Source of the DNA: JACVRW01 sp963812915
GTDB taxonomy: Bacteria; Actinomycetota; Thermoleophilia; Solirubrobacterales; Thermoleophilaceae
Direction: 5' to 3'
DNA length: 64,000 bases
Assembly (NCBI GenBank): GCA_963812915.1
Contig: CAWEXB010000012.1
Span: 1-64,000, forward strand
This document shows, in pieces, positions 35,750 through 43,949 of the stretch. The notes beneath the pieces were generated by a model. The model had not been told where the DNA came from, ran no database searches, and worked only from the letters and a program-made list of their open reading frames with translations. Every line of letters begins with the position of its first letter. Within the stretch, counting starts at the first letter, position 1. Made by a program: the position numbers and the translations under genes.

Positions 35750-36637
35750 TTCTACCCGCTCGTTCCGGCCCGGATCCGCTCGTCTCGGACGAGCAGTTCG
35801 CAAGGGCCCAGGAGCGGTTCAGACAGCGCCCCCGCAGCAACGGCCGCCGCGGCTCGAAGACCTACCTCTTCACCGGCATGGTCCGCTGCTCCTCGGGTCA
35901 CCAGCCGCTCGCGATGTACGGCCGCAGCCGCAAGCAGCACACCTACATGACCTGCGACTACGGCCGCAGCTACGGCAAGGTCGCCGCCGACCAGATCGAG
36001 GGGCACGGACAGTTGCTCTCGCTCCGCGAGGACGCCCTACTCCCGCTCGTCGAGCGCTTCATTCTGCGAGCGCATCTTCGGACCCATGCGGCTCGACAAG
36101 CTCGCCCGCCAACTGCGCCCACCAGAAGGCCGCCGCCAAGACCGCCGACGGAACCCAGAAGCGGCGGCGTGACGAGATAGCCGACCTCGACCACCGGATC
36201 GGCAAGCAGATCGAGGCGCTCGAACAGGGAGTCGAGCCACAGCTCGTCTCCAACCGCATCGAGAAGCTCCGCAGAGCCAAGGAAGCCGCCGAAATCGAGC
36301 TCCGGGCGCTCTCCCCGGCCTCGGCCGATCTGCGGCCTCGAGGACCCCTCCGCGCTGCTCGCGCGGCTGCCCGATCTGGGCGACGCCCTCCGGCACGCAC
36401 CCAAGCAACTGAAGCCGCCAGGTGTTCGAGGCCTTCTGCCTCCAGATCACCTACGACAAGCTCAACCGGCGCATCGAGATCTCCGCCACCATCACCGAGG
36501 CTATCGCGGACGCCCTCGAGAACGCGCGAGACCTCCCGGAGGAGGTCTCAAGCGTCGCTCAAAGGGACATAGCGGGGGCCCGATATGTCCCTTCGAGCGA
36601 CGCTCGGATACGGCAGGAGTACCGGCTTGCGGCATAA
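35750..36637 (+). pseudogene. Large serine recombinase, fragment lacking the catalytic domain
   Basis: Similarity begins at about 35755 with PLVSDEQFARAQERFRQRPR, the end of the recombinase domain. The zinc ribbon YLFTGMVRCSSGHQPLAMYG with MTCDYGRSYGKVAADQIEGH follows. A shift near 36060 leads to MRLDKLARQLR, and the coiled coil has KRRRDEIADLDHRIGKQIEA and RIEKLRRAKEAAEIELRALS. A further shift near 36345-36420 leads to FEAFCLQITYDKLNRRIEIS and ATITEAIADALENARDLPEE, ending VAQRDIAGARYVPSSDARIR. The N-terminal resolvase domain with the active Ser is absent, replaced by the MMPL fragment. The 3' end runs through the att-like inverted repeat at 36551-36604. Confidence 0.75.
36551..36604. other. 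attP-like 54-bp inverted repeat (tandem-element junction)
   Basis: The left arm (36551-36571) and right arm (36584-36604) are 21-bp inverted repeats with one mismatch: the left arm has agcgtcgctcaaagggacat plus a, and the reverse complement of the right arm has g in place of the a at the eleventh base. The 12-bp centre is gcgggggcccga. The overlapping core tagcgggggc equals the tRNA-fMet 3' end. Size and symmetry are those of a serine-integrase attP. It lies within the recombinase coding end. Confidence 0.65.
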
Positions 36638-36684
36638 GAGCGGGCCTGCGGACTCGCATTCCGGACGCGGGAGGGATCGGCGCT

Positions 36685-37195
36685 ACGACGACTCGATCCG
36701 TTTCCGCCGAGCAACCGTCGCTGACAGCCCACCTTGGCCAGAGCCGTATTCGAGGCCCTCGGAGACTATGCGGCGGTCGCGCCGCCGGGCTGGATCGCGC
36801 CGTCTCTGGAGGAGATCGACGAGGAGGGGTTCGAATCGCTCGCCAACGAGGACGTGTATTGCGTTCTCGCGGAATCCAAAGACGAGGTCGTCGGCCAGAT
36901 CACGGTACTCCCGGCCGGGCAAACGCTCCATCCCAACGACGACCCTGCGCTTAGGCACATTCGCCACTTCTTCGTTAGCCGCGACTTCTGGGCCGCCGGG
37001 CTCGCGGGAGACCTGCACCGCGCGGCTTTTAGACGTGGCGCGCGAGCGCGGCTTCACCGAGCTGCGGCTATTCGTGCCGGCCGGCCAAGCTCGCGCGCGA
37101 CGCTTCTACGAGCGCGTGGGCTGGCTTCCGATCGGCAACCAATTCGACGATCCAATCTCGGGGTACGCAATGGTCGAGTACCGCTACAGGCTCTA
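36685..37195 (+). CDS. GNAT-family N-acetyltransferase (two frameshifts)
   Basis: The frame pieces are SIRFRRATVADS, then from 36734 ARAVFEALGDYAAVAPPGWI, EDVYCVLAESKDEVVGQITV and LRHIRHFFVSRDFWAAGLAG. After a shift near 37025 comes LLDVARERGFTELRLFVPAG, QARARRFYERVGWLPIGNQF and ISGYAMVEYRYRL. The order matches the GNAT fold, with the acetyl-CoA loop in the V-x-x-x-x-w-x-x-G-L-A-G region and the terminal RFYERVGW motif. The substrate is unknown. Two breaks within 500 bases are either errors or decay. Confidence 0.62.
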
Positions 37196-37858
37196 GGACA
37201 AGAACTGAGCGCGTCCGGCGCCTAATCGGCCGGCTCGGTCAGGTAGGCGGCGAACAGGGGGACGCAGACCCGCGTCCTCGAACAGCGCAGCCAAGAGCGG
37301 CTCGTAATCCCCGTCGGCGAGCGCGCCGACCGGGTCGGGGGTGTGCGAGAGCAGCGTCTCGTACGGGAGTCCGAAGGCGGCGCGCATCGCCAGCAGCTGC
37401 CGGCGCTCGGCGCTGCGCGCATCGCCGAGCACCCGTCCGGCGGCGGTGAGCCGGCGCACGCGCACGACTCGTCTCGGCACGGCCCAGAGGAGGACGACGA
37501 GCGTTGGCAGCGCGAAGGTCACCCAGCCGAGCAGGCGCGCCGTGTCCTCGACGGCCGACTCGCCACGCTCGCCCAGCTCCGCAGTGTTGCCGCCGGTCTG
37601 GGCGCCAACCTCGCTGAACGCATCGTCGAGCGCCCCACCGACGATCGGGACGTCCGCGACCACCCCACCGGCCTCCTCGAAGCCGCCCTGGACGGAGTTG
37701 CCGGCTTCCTGGACGCCTCGGCCGAGGCTGGCGAGATCGTCGAAGGTGTCGTTGACGGTGACCCCGAGCCAGGCGAAGAACGCCACGAGTGCGACGACGA
37801 CGACGTCGGCGAGAATCGCCCGGCTGCGCTGGGCCGGCAGCTCCGGGTAATACCGCAC
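37193..37858 (-). CDS. Conserved two-TM membrane protein (C-terminal frameshift)
   Basis: A frame of 221 residues beginning MRYYPELPAQRSRAILADVV. One transmembrane helix lies at about 17-36 (DVVVVALVAFFAWLGV) and one at about 110-128 (GWVTFALPTLVVLLWAVP). Between them is an amphipathic, Gly-rich outer loop of about 70 residues. The cytoplasmic tail includes RRQLLAMRAAFGLPYETLLS. Near 37265 a neighbouring frame gives the more natural ending VPLFAAYLTEPAD with a stop at 37222, so one base is probably wrong. The domain family is one I know only as hypothetical in related actinobacteria. Confidence 0.55.
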   Translation of the reverse strand: MRYYPELPAQRSRAILADVVVVALVAFFAWLGVTVNDTFDDLASLGRGVQEAGNSVQGGFEEAGGVVADVPIVGGALDDAFSEVGAQTGGNTAELGERGESAVEDTARLLGWVTFALPTLVVLLWAVPRRVVRVRRLTAAGRVLGDARSAERRQLLAMRAAFGLPYETLLSHTPDPVGALADGDYEPLLAALFEDAGLRPPVRRLPDRAGRLGAGRAQFLS

Positions 37859-37953
37859 CCGAGCAGTATCGCCACCGGGGCCGACGCCACCGACCCCCTC
37901 GTTCAGCAGCTCACGGCTAGCGGCGGGCGTCCTCGGAGATTTCAGCCCGCATC

Positions 37954-39078
37954 ATGGGCGGTCGTCAGGATGGTGCAGTCGTGCTCGGTTACGTGTACTC
38001 ACCGCGGGTCCTCGCCCACGACCCGCCGCCTGCGACAGTTCAGGTCGCGGGCCAGGGCTTCCCGTTGGGTACCGCGAACGTGGCCCAGGCTGTGCTCACC
38101 GCCCAGGCGCACGACCTCATCGAACGCAGCGCGCTGGGCAGCGTGCTCACGCGCATCTCGCCCGTTCCAGCGCCGGACGAGGCGCTGCTCGCGGTTCATA
38201 CGGCGGAGTACCTCGACCGTCTGCGCGCAGCCAGCGCGGGCGGCCCGTGGGACGGCGAGCACGCACCCGTGACTCCAGCCACCTGGGAGGCGGCACGGCT
38301 GACCGTCGGTGGCGTGCTGGCCGCCGTCGACGCGGTCCTCGACGGCCGCATTCAAAGGGCGCTCGTGCACGCTCGTCCGGCCGGGCACCATGCCGAGCCA
38401 GATCGGGCCATCGCCTCGACCTACTTGAACAATCTGGCGTGCGGAGTGGAACACGCCCGCGCCCGTGGCGTTCAGCGCGTGGCGATCATCGACTGGGACG
38501 TGCACGTCGCAAACGGCGCCGAACGTATCTTCTGGGACCGCGACGAGGTCCTGGCCATCTCCCTGCACCAACGGGACTGGTATCCCGCCCACGCGGGAGC
38601 GCTGCGCGCGACCGGAGGATCCGGCGCGGAGGGCAGCACGGTCAACGTGCCGCTGCCGCCCGCGACCACGGACGCCGGCTACCGCCTGGCGTTCGACGAG
38701 ATCGTCGTGCCGATCGTGCATGGCTTTAGGCCCGAGCTGATCATGGTCGCGGCCGGCCAGGACGCGTCGGTCTTCGACCCGACCGGCCGGATGCTGGTCT
38801 CCGCAGCGGGCTTCCGGACGCTCGCCGAGCGCGTCGCTCACCTGGCTGACGAGCTCACCTGTGGCCGACTCGTGGTCAGCACCGAAGGGGGCTACAGCCC
38901 GATCTACAACCCGTTCTGCCTCCTAGGCGTCCTCGAGGGGCTCGCTGGCGAGAGCGGGGGGATTGCCGACCCATGGCACGACGACGCCACCGTGCTCGCC
39001 GCTCGAGCAGCGGCCGACGACCGCGTTCGGCACGCCATCGCCGCTGTGCGCGCCGCCCAGCCGCGCTGGTTCACCTGA
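37954..39078 (+). CDS. Class II histone-deacetylase-like hydrolase
   Basis: A 374-residue protein of the arginase/deacetylase superfamily. HARPAGHHAEPDRAIASTYL carries the active-site His pair. VAIIDWDVHVANGAERIF has the zinc ligands Asp and His, and MVAAGQDASVFDPTGRML has the third Asp. STEGGYSPIYNPFCLLGVLE is the C-terminal GGY block. Bacterial members deacetylate acetylpolyamines or other N-acetyl amides. The ATG at 37954 is used; a GTG at 37978 is also possible. It is intact, alone on the plus strand and lies in the second element of the island. Confidence 0.85.
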   Translation: MGGRQDGAVVLGYVYSPRVLAHDPPPATVQVAGQGFPLGTANVAQAVLTAQAHDLIERSALGSVLTRISPVPAPDEALLAVHTAEYLDRLRAASAGGPWDGEHAPVTPATWEAARLTVGGVLAAVDAVLDGRIQRALVHARPAGHHAEPDRAIASTYLNNLACGVEHARARGVQRVAIIDWDVHVANGAERIFWDRDEVLAISLHQRDWYPAHAGALRATGGSGAEGSTVNVPLPPATTDAGYRLAFDEIVVPIVHGFRPELIMVAAGQDASVFDPTGRMLVSAAGFRTLAERVAHLADELTCGRLVVSTEGGYSPIYNPFCLLGVLEGLAGESGGIADPWHDDATVLAARAAADDRVRHAIAAVRAAQPRWFT

Positions 39079-39088
39079 CGCTGGAGAC

Positions 39089-39814
39089 TCATGCCGCCGC
39101 GGGCGGAACGGCGAGCCGCGTGACGAGATCGCGCCACTCGTCGCCGTCCAGTCCCTGCGCCACGAGTCGCGACGGCTCATCGGCGTCGCGCAGGAAGACG
39201 TGGCACAGCTCCCCGTCCCGGGCCAGCACGACGTCGTGCGTCTCCCGCGTGCCGTCGTCCTCCCAGTGACTCACGCTGATGAGCGCCGTGTGCGGGCTGG
39301 AGGCGAGTACGGGGTCCGCGTCGGCGTCCCCAGGCCCGCGGTCGCCCGAGGGGAGGCGCTGCCACAGCCGGTCCATGGTGTCCTGTGTCGCGCGCAGCGA
39401 GTAGAAGTGGATCCCGAGCGCGTCGATAAGCACCTCGAGCGTGACACCCTCCGGCTGCGGCATCAGCACAAAGCGCCACGGCTGGTCGGGCTCCGTTCCG
39501 GTCACGCGTGCGTCGAGCACGGTCTGCGCGCGGTGCTGAAAGGCCAGCGCAATGCCGAGGTCCCCCCGCACCTGAACCTGATCGGAGCCCGCCGAGGTCG
39601 TGATCAGGCTGCGAGCTGCGAGCGACCGGACCGCCTCGGCGACCAGCTCCGCCGGCGGCTCGCGCTCGAGGAACTGGACGATGCCGCTGACCGCATCGAT
39701 CTCCGCGAGGGTGTACCCGCCGAGCGGCACTGGGCCGGTGCCGACGAGCCCCACGACGGCCTCGACGAGGCCCTTCGGGATCTCGGCGTCGCCCGACGGC
39801 CCCGCCCGGTTCAC
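39089..39814 (-). CDS. Hypothetical protein, second gene of an unknown two-gene unit
   Basis: A 241-residue soluble protein without signal or transmembrane segments. It reads MNRAGPSGDAEIPKGLVEAV at the start and has a helical N-terminal part, then VQVRGDLGIALAFQHRAQTV, PWRFVLMPQPEGVTLEVLID, ALGIHFYSLRATQDTMDRLW and a C-terminal ETHDVVLARDGELCHVFLRD. I do not recognise a family. It overlaps the stop of the preceding gene by 4 bases (39811-39814), a tight coupling that suggests the products act together. Confidence 0.6.
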   Translation of the reverse strand: MNRAGPSGDAEIPKGLVEAVVGLVGTGPVPLGGYTLAEIDAVSGIVQFLEREPPAELVAEAVRSLAARSLITTSAGSDQVQVRGDLGIALAFQHRAQTVLDARVTGTEPDQPWRFVLMPQPEGVTLEVLIDALGIHFYSLRATQDTMDRLWQRLPSGDRGPGDADADPVLASSPHTALISVSHWEDDGTRETHDVVLARDGELCHVFLRDADEPSRLVAQGLDGDEWRDLVTRLAVPPAAA

Positions 39815-40845
39815 GTGCGCTCCTCCTGCTCCTCGACCCGGACGCGACGCACAGCGAACCGGAGCTCGCGATCACCGACCCGCGCCGTGCCCGCGCGGGT
39901 ATGCCCCGGCGCCGGCAGCGTCCACTGCGGGGGCGCCTGCGCCGCCGTCAGCACCTCCCTGGCAGCGGTCGAGGGTGACTCGATGACGTAGACCCCGGAG
40001 GCCCCGAAGAGGCCCCGCCCACCACGGGTGCCCGGGACGAAGACCAACTCGTCCAGCGTGTTCGCGCGGTCGGGCGGCGGGAACCGCGGGGCCAGGTCCG
40101 GGGACGCGGACGTCACGTCGTCCGCCTCCTCGATCCGCTCGAGTGCGCCCGTCAGCTCTGCCTCCGCCGCCGCGGGCAGCGGCACCGTGGCCCCGAGGCT
40201 CGGGGAGAGGTACATCGGCCGGCGCTCAGTCGCCTTCGACAGGCCCCAGGGCCCGACATTGCTCTTGGTCACGCGGTAGACAATGTAGTCCCAGACATGC
40301 TGGACGTCGGCGAGCGTCGGGAAGTGAAAGCCGTGGCCGATCGCGGCGGGCGTCTTCTCCAACTGAACCCAGGTGCCCGCCTGCGTACGGCCGTGAAGCT
40401 TCTCCCGCACGAGCGGCCCCTTCAGCCCCATGTCCGGAAAACGGCCCTTGTCCATCGTCTTGTGATGGCTCGACAGCCGTTCGCGGCTCTTCGGAAAGCG
40501 CCACCCTTCGTATAGCTCGGGCTCATCGACCAGGACGTGAGCGCCGCACAGCACGTCACGAAGCTGCGGCACGTCGAGGCCGTGCCGTTCGAGGTCCGCG
40601 ATGATGGCGGCCTCGGGCGGGGTGAGCCGTTTGGCTGCGACGGCCAGGCCCGACCGGTACTCGCCGATCTGAGAGGCGATCTGCACCATCAGGCGTACCC
40701 GCGTGCGCACGCGCTCGGTCTCATCCGCACTCAGACGGACGGGCTCGGCTGGCCCGCGCGTCTCCGCCCCGGAGCCCGCGGCCGGTGGCCGGATCTCTGC
40801 CACGGTGGACGAAGTTAGCGCGTCTCGGTGCGCTCCTGATAGCAC
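39811..40845 (-). CDS. Hypothetical protein, first gene of an unknown two-gene unit
   Basis: A 344-residue soluble protein. The N-terminal 100 residues are helical (ETERVRTRVRLMVQIASQIG). A distinctive central region follows, with WRFPKSRERLSSHHKTMDKG, THVQLEKTPAA-like GTWVQLEKTPAAIGHGFHFP and DYIVYRVTKSNVGPWGLSKA, then ERRPMYLSPSLGATVPLP. The C-terminal part (DELVFVPGTRGGRGLFGASG) may be a second domain. I do not recognise it. His and Lys-rich conserved-looking segments suggest an enzyme or nucleic-acid-acting protein, but that is a guess. The real start may be later than 40845, since the first 35 residues are low complexity. Confidence 0.55.
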   Translation of the reverse strand: MLSGAHRDALTSSTVAEIRPPAAGSGAETRGPAEPVRLSADETERVRTRVRLMVQIASQIGEYRSGLAVAAKRLTPPEAAIIADLERHGLDVPQLRDVLCGAHVLVDEPELYEGWRFPKSRERLSSHHKTMDKGRFPDMGLKGPLVREKLHGRTQAGTWVQLEKTPAAIGHGFHFPTLADVQHVWDYIVYRVTKSNVGPWGLSKATERRPMYLSPSLGATVPLPAAAEAELTGALERIEEADDVTSASPDLAPRFPPPDRANTLDELVFVPGTRGGRGLFGASGVYVIESPSTAAREVLTAAQAPPQWTLPAPGHTRAGTARVGDRELRFAVRRVRVEEQEERT

Positions 40846-40942
40846 GGCGTTGGTGCCGATCCCGTCCGGCCGCTACGCGTTGAGAACGCAGCGAAAGCCA
40901 ATGTGGCTCATGCCCGTGTCGGCCTTTCATCGCCCACCCGAT

Positions 40943-41045
40943 TTTCCCTGCTCAGCGCGATTTCGGCGCGGGTGTCCGGTCGGCGGCCCGATATGTCCCT
41001 TGGAGCGACGCTCGGGTCGTCCAGGAATATCGCGTGGCCGCCTGA
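40943..41045 (+). repeat. att-arm repeat copy D (recombinase C-terminal tail)
   Basis: This copy shares about 70 bp with the copy at 43478-43547, starting at ttccctgctcagcgcgattt and running through cggcggcccgatatgtccct. Its arm 40992-41012 differs by one base from the right arm of the attP-like site (tgg for tcg). Read in the recombinase frame it encodes FPAQRDFGAGVRSAARYVPW then SDARVVQEYRVAA and a stop at 41045. The tRNA-derived core tagcgggggc is not present. The surrounding 40846-41212 stretch contains no gene. Confidence 0.6.
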
Positions 41046-41212
41046 ACGCTGCCCATTCCGGCAGTGATCTCAGCTTCTGCCGGGACTCCCGCAACGACAT
41101 GCGAAAGGAGGAGCGGGCCGGTTTCAGTCGCCAGTCTCGCGCCTGAGTGTCGAGTCGCATGGGAAGCGACAGCGCGGCGGTGGCGGCGAGGGGCGGCGCA
41201 GGACCGCTCGTG

Positions 41213-42748
41213 TCAGTCGGCGGGGCTGAACGGCTGCTCGCCCGGGCACCTCGCTCCCAGTGGCGGCAGGATCCCGTCGATGAGGTAGCGAACGACGTGA
41301 AGGTCCATGCAGGCCGACTTGGTGCCATGTCCGTAGCCGTCGACGGTGAGCAGGCGACCGCGGGCCAGCTCCTGGGACAGCGCGACGGCGGCCTCGTATG
41401 AGGTCGCGGGGTCGTGCGTGGTGTTGATGACCAGCACCGGGCTCGCGGTGGGGCGATCCCATGGCCCGGTGTAGCGGGCCGGGGCCGTGACCGGCCATGT
41501 CGAGCACAGCTCGGTCGCCCATAGCCAGAAGCGGCCGGGGGCGCCGGCTCGCCCGAAGGTCACCGGGTCGAACCGGGGGAAGGCGTCGGGTCCCGGGTTC
41601 GGGCTGTCGGTGCAGTTGATCCCGAACACCCCGCCGAGATCGGGGAACGGGGCCTCTGCGGCCACGCCGTCAGTGGACCCCGTCGTCCACACGTTCTGCA
41701 TCTTCCTCGCCAGCTCGCTCCAACCGGCCGACACGTAGAGGCCGTTGACCACCGTGCCCACGAAGTCGCCGTACGTGACGCTCGCGCCCGACGGGTTGGA
41801 CTCGAGTCGTTGCAGCAGGGCGTCGAACTTCGCTCGCGTGGCCGCGGCGCTGCCGGCCGAGAAGGCGCACCGAGCGACCGGCTGGAGCCCGCACAGGTCC
41901 AGGAAGGCGTCGAGCGTCTTGCGCGCGCTCAGATCGGTCAGCTGGCGAAGGTACGTGGGCGCAAACGCCGCCGGGTCGGTGAGCACGTCGGGGCCGGGGT
42001 TCACCCAGGCAACGGGATCGATGATCGCGGAGAGCGCCATGGCGCGAACGCGGCGCGGGAACATGTTGGCGTAGGTGGCTCCCAGGAACGTGCCCCAGGA
42101 GCCTCCGAGGAAGGTCACCTGCCGAGCACCGACAGCCCGGCGCAGCAGGTCCATGTCCCTCGCCGACTCGGCGGTCGTGATGTGCCGCATGAGATTGCCG
42201 CTTCGTTGCAGACAGCGCTGGCCGAAGGCTCTATAGCGCTCAATCCAGCGGGACATCTCGAGCGCGCCGACGGGGAACGACACCGCCGGTTTGCCGACGC
42301 CGGCGAAGAAACGATCCTCGTCGGCCTGGGAGGCAAAGCACTTGACCGCGGTGCTCTCTCCCAGGCCGCGGGGATCCCAGCTGATCACGTCGAAGCGCTC
42401 GCGCACCGGAGCCAGCAGCCCCTCGACGACCGCGGGGAACAGCGGCTTGGCGGCCGCCGGTCCACCCGGGTTGAAGAACGCCGTCCCGATTCGCCGCGAA
42501 GGCTGCGTCGCCGGATGCCTGATCACCGCGAGTCGAATCCGGGAGCCGCCCGGATTGCGGTAGTCCAGCGGCACCCTCGCGGTCGCACAGTCAAAGCGCC
42601 CCTGATCGGGACAGGGGGCCCAGTCGAGGGTGGATACGCGCACCCCGGCAGGCGCCGCCGAGGGAAGCGCAAGCAGCACCGACAGGGCCGCCAACGCGAG
42701 CAGCAGCACGCCTTTCCCGAGCGTGGAGCGTCGCGGCGATGCAACCAT
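41213..42748 (-). CDS. Secreted alpha/beta hydrolase (TAP-like)
   Basis: The start is placed at 42748 (MVASPRRSTLGKGVLLLALA), giving 511 residues; the open frame continues upstream without similarity. A signal peptide covers residues 10-36. Hydrolase features: IGTAFFNPGGPAAAKPLFPA (oxyanion), RFDVISWDPRGLGES, the nucleophile VTFLGGSWGTFLGATYANMF, VLVINTTHDPATSYEAAVAL (Asp) and TVDGYGHGTKSACMDLHVVR (His). The C-terminal SACMDLHVVRYLIDGILPP is typical for the tripeptidyl aminopeptidase/TAP-like group. It should act on extracellular peptides or esters. It differs from the 684-residue hydrolase at 33278 in size and lacks that protein's extra C-terminal domain. Confidence 0.82.
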   Translation of the reverse strand: MVASPRRSTLGKGVLLLALAALSVLLALPSAAPAGVRVSTLDWAPCPDQGRFDCATARVPLDYRNPGGSRIRLAVIRHPATQPSRRIGTAFFNPGGPAAAKPLFPAVVEGLLAPVRERFDVISWDPRGLGESTAVKCFASQADEDRFFAGVGKPAVSFPVGALEMSRWIERYRAFGQRCLQRSGNLMRHITTAESARDMDLLRRAVGARQVTFLGGSWGTFLGATYANMFPRRVRAMALSAIIDPVAWVNPGPDVLTDPAAFAPTYLRQLTDLSARKTLDAFLDLCGLQPVARCAFSAGSAAATRAKFDALLQRLESNPSGASVTYGDFVGTVVNGLYVSAGWSELARKMQNVWTTGSTDGVAAEAPFPDLGGVFGINCTDSPNPGPDAFPRFDPVTFGRAGAPGRFWLWATELCSTWPVTAPARYTGPWDRPTASPVLVINTTHDPATSYEAAVALSQELARGRLLTVDGYGHGTKSACMDLHVVRYLIDGILPPLGARCPGEQPFSPAD

Positions 42749-42756
42749 GCTCCGGG

Positions 42757-42843
42757 TCACCACTGGTCGAGCCTGCCAGCCGCCGCCGGGGCCGGTAGCG
42801 CCACGCAGAACGCGGCGGTCAGGACCAAGATCAACCTCTTCAT
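42757..42843 (-). CDS. 28-residue signal-peptide-like ORF upstream of the hydrolase
   Basis: An ATG at 42843 is preceded by AGAGGAGGA with 4 bases of spacing, one of the strongest ribosome sites in the window. The product MKRLILVLTAAFCVALPAPA plus AAGRLDQW is a signal peptide with little or nothing after the predicted cleavage at PAPAAAG. Its stop is 8 bases before the hydrolase start at 42748. It could be a leader peptide that couples translation, or the broken start of another secreted protein. Confidence 0.45.
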   Translation of the reverse strand: MKRLILVLTAAFCVALPAPAAAGRLDQW

Positions 42844-43477
42844 GGGTCCTCCTCTGGTCCGCACCACGACCGACCGGCGGCGAGCCGATTCGGCCCCCGG
42901 TTGGACCGAGCCGATCCCCACGACGCGGCGGGAAAGTGGACGATATGGAGAGGGCACCGAACGCATCGGTTGCGACTCCAAACGCGGGCCGGGGCAGCGC
43001 CACGGCCGAACATACCCCAGGCCGACCCACGCCGCAACCCACCCGAACGCCGCCCGGCACCCAACTGAGGTACCGCGCCGGGCAGCTTCGGGGACTCTCG
43101 GCGGACCCTTCGCAAATGCGGGTTGGCCGCGCGCGAGCCGCGTCGCGTCCCCACGAGCCCCCAACTCCGACCGACCGGCATCTCCTGTGTCGGCCAGACC
43201 GCTCCCGCCGCAACGACATGGGAGCAGTGCAATGCGCGCCGGCCGCGGCGCGCTACTGAGATGGACGAGGAGGAGGAGCGCAGGTCGAGACTGCTCCCGT
43301 GGGACGAAGCCAGGAGCCCGCCCCGCCCTGTTCCGATGGCCGGAAGGCCGCCGCCGTTGCCCGACTAGGCCTCCGAGCCCTCCCGCGACCCTCCCTCGGG
43401 CTCGGTTGCCCTCACGCAACCGCGCAGCCGGATTGCATGATTTCAGGGCCTCGAGCCGGTTCTCATTGAAACGTTGA
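42844..43477. other. No gene recognised
   Basis: Long frames exist on both strands but their composition is that of antisense shadows in 70% GC DNA and none has family similarity. The segment precedes repeat copy E and the second recombinase fragment, so it may be decayed recombinase or element-end sequence. Confidence 0.3.
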
Positions 43478-43580
43478 TTTCCCTGCTCAGCGCGATTTCG
43501 GCGCGGGTGTCGAGTCGGCGGCCCGATATGTCCCTCGGAGCGACGCTCGCATCACGCAGCAGTATCGTCTGGTGGCCTGA
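43478..43580 (+). repeat. att-arm repeat copy E (recombinase C-terminal tail)
   Basis: This is the second copy of the 70-bp repeat seen at 40943. The arm at 43527-43547 differs from the attP-like right arm by one base. In frame it encodes DFPAQRDFGAGVESAARYVP then RSDARITQQYRLVA and a stop at 43580. The tail matches the other three copies at the residue level (ARYV-x-x-SDAR-x-x-x-x-Y-x-x-x-A) although many third bases differ. Confidence 0.6.
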
Positions 43581-43641
43581 AGCGCCGTTGTCGGATCTCA
43601 CGCAACGTCGCGGGAACTCGCGGCCCAGGAGATTCCCGTCG

Positions 43642-43862
<221 letters not shown>

Positions 43863-43949
43863 GCGTGGATGTACGAATCTAGCAAGCCCGCTCCGAGCGT
43901 CAACCCCGGGTCGAGGCTTGGCGGTCGGCGCGATTGAGATGCGTGTAGC

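Noticed and set aside
36551..36604. The palindrome as a simple transcription terminator
   Set aside because: No T-run follows the stem, and both arms recur separately at the island ends joined to different DNA, which fits an attachment site better.
41810..43477. Plus-strand frame of 555 codons
   Set aside because: Antisense to the secreted hydrolase and then non-coding composition; no family match.
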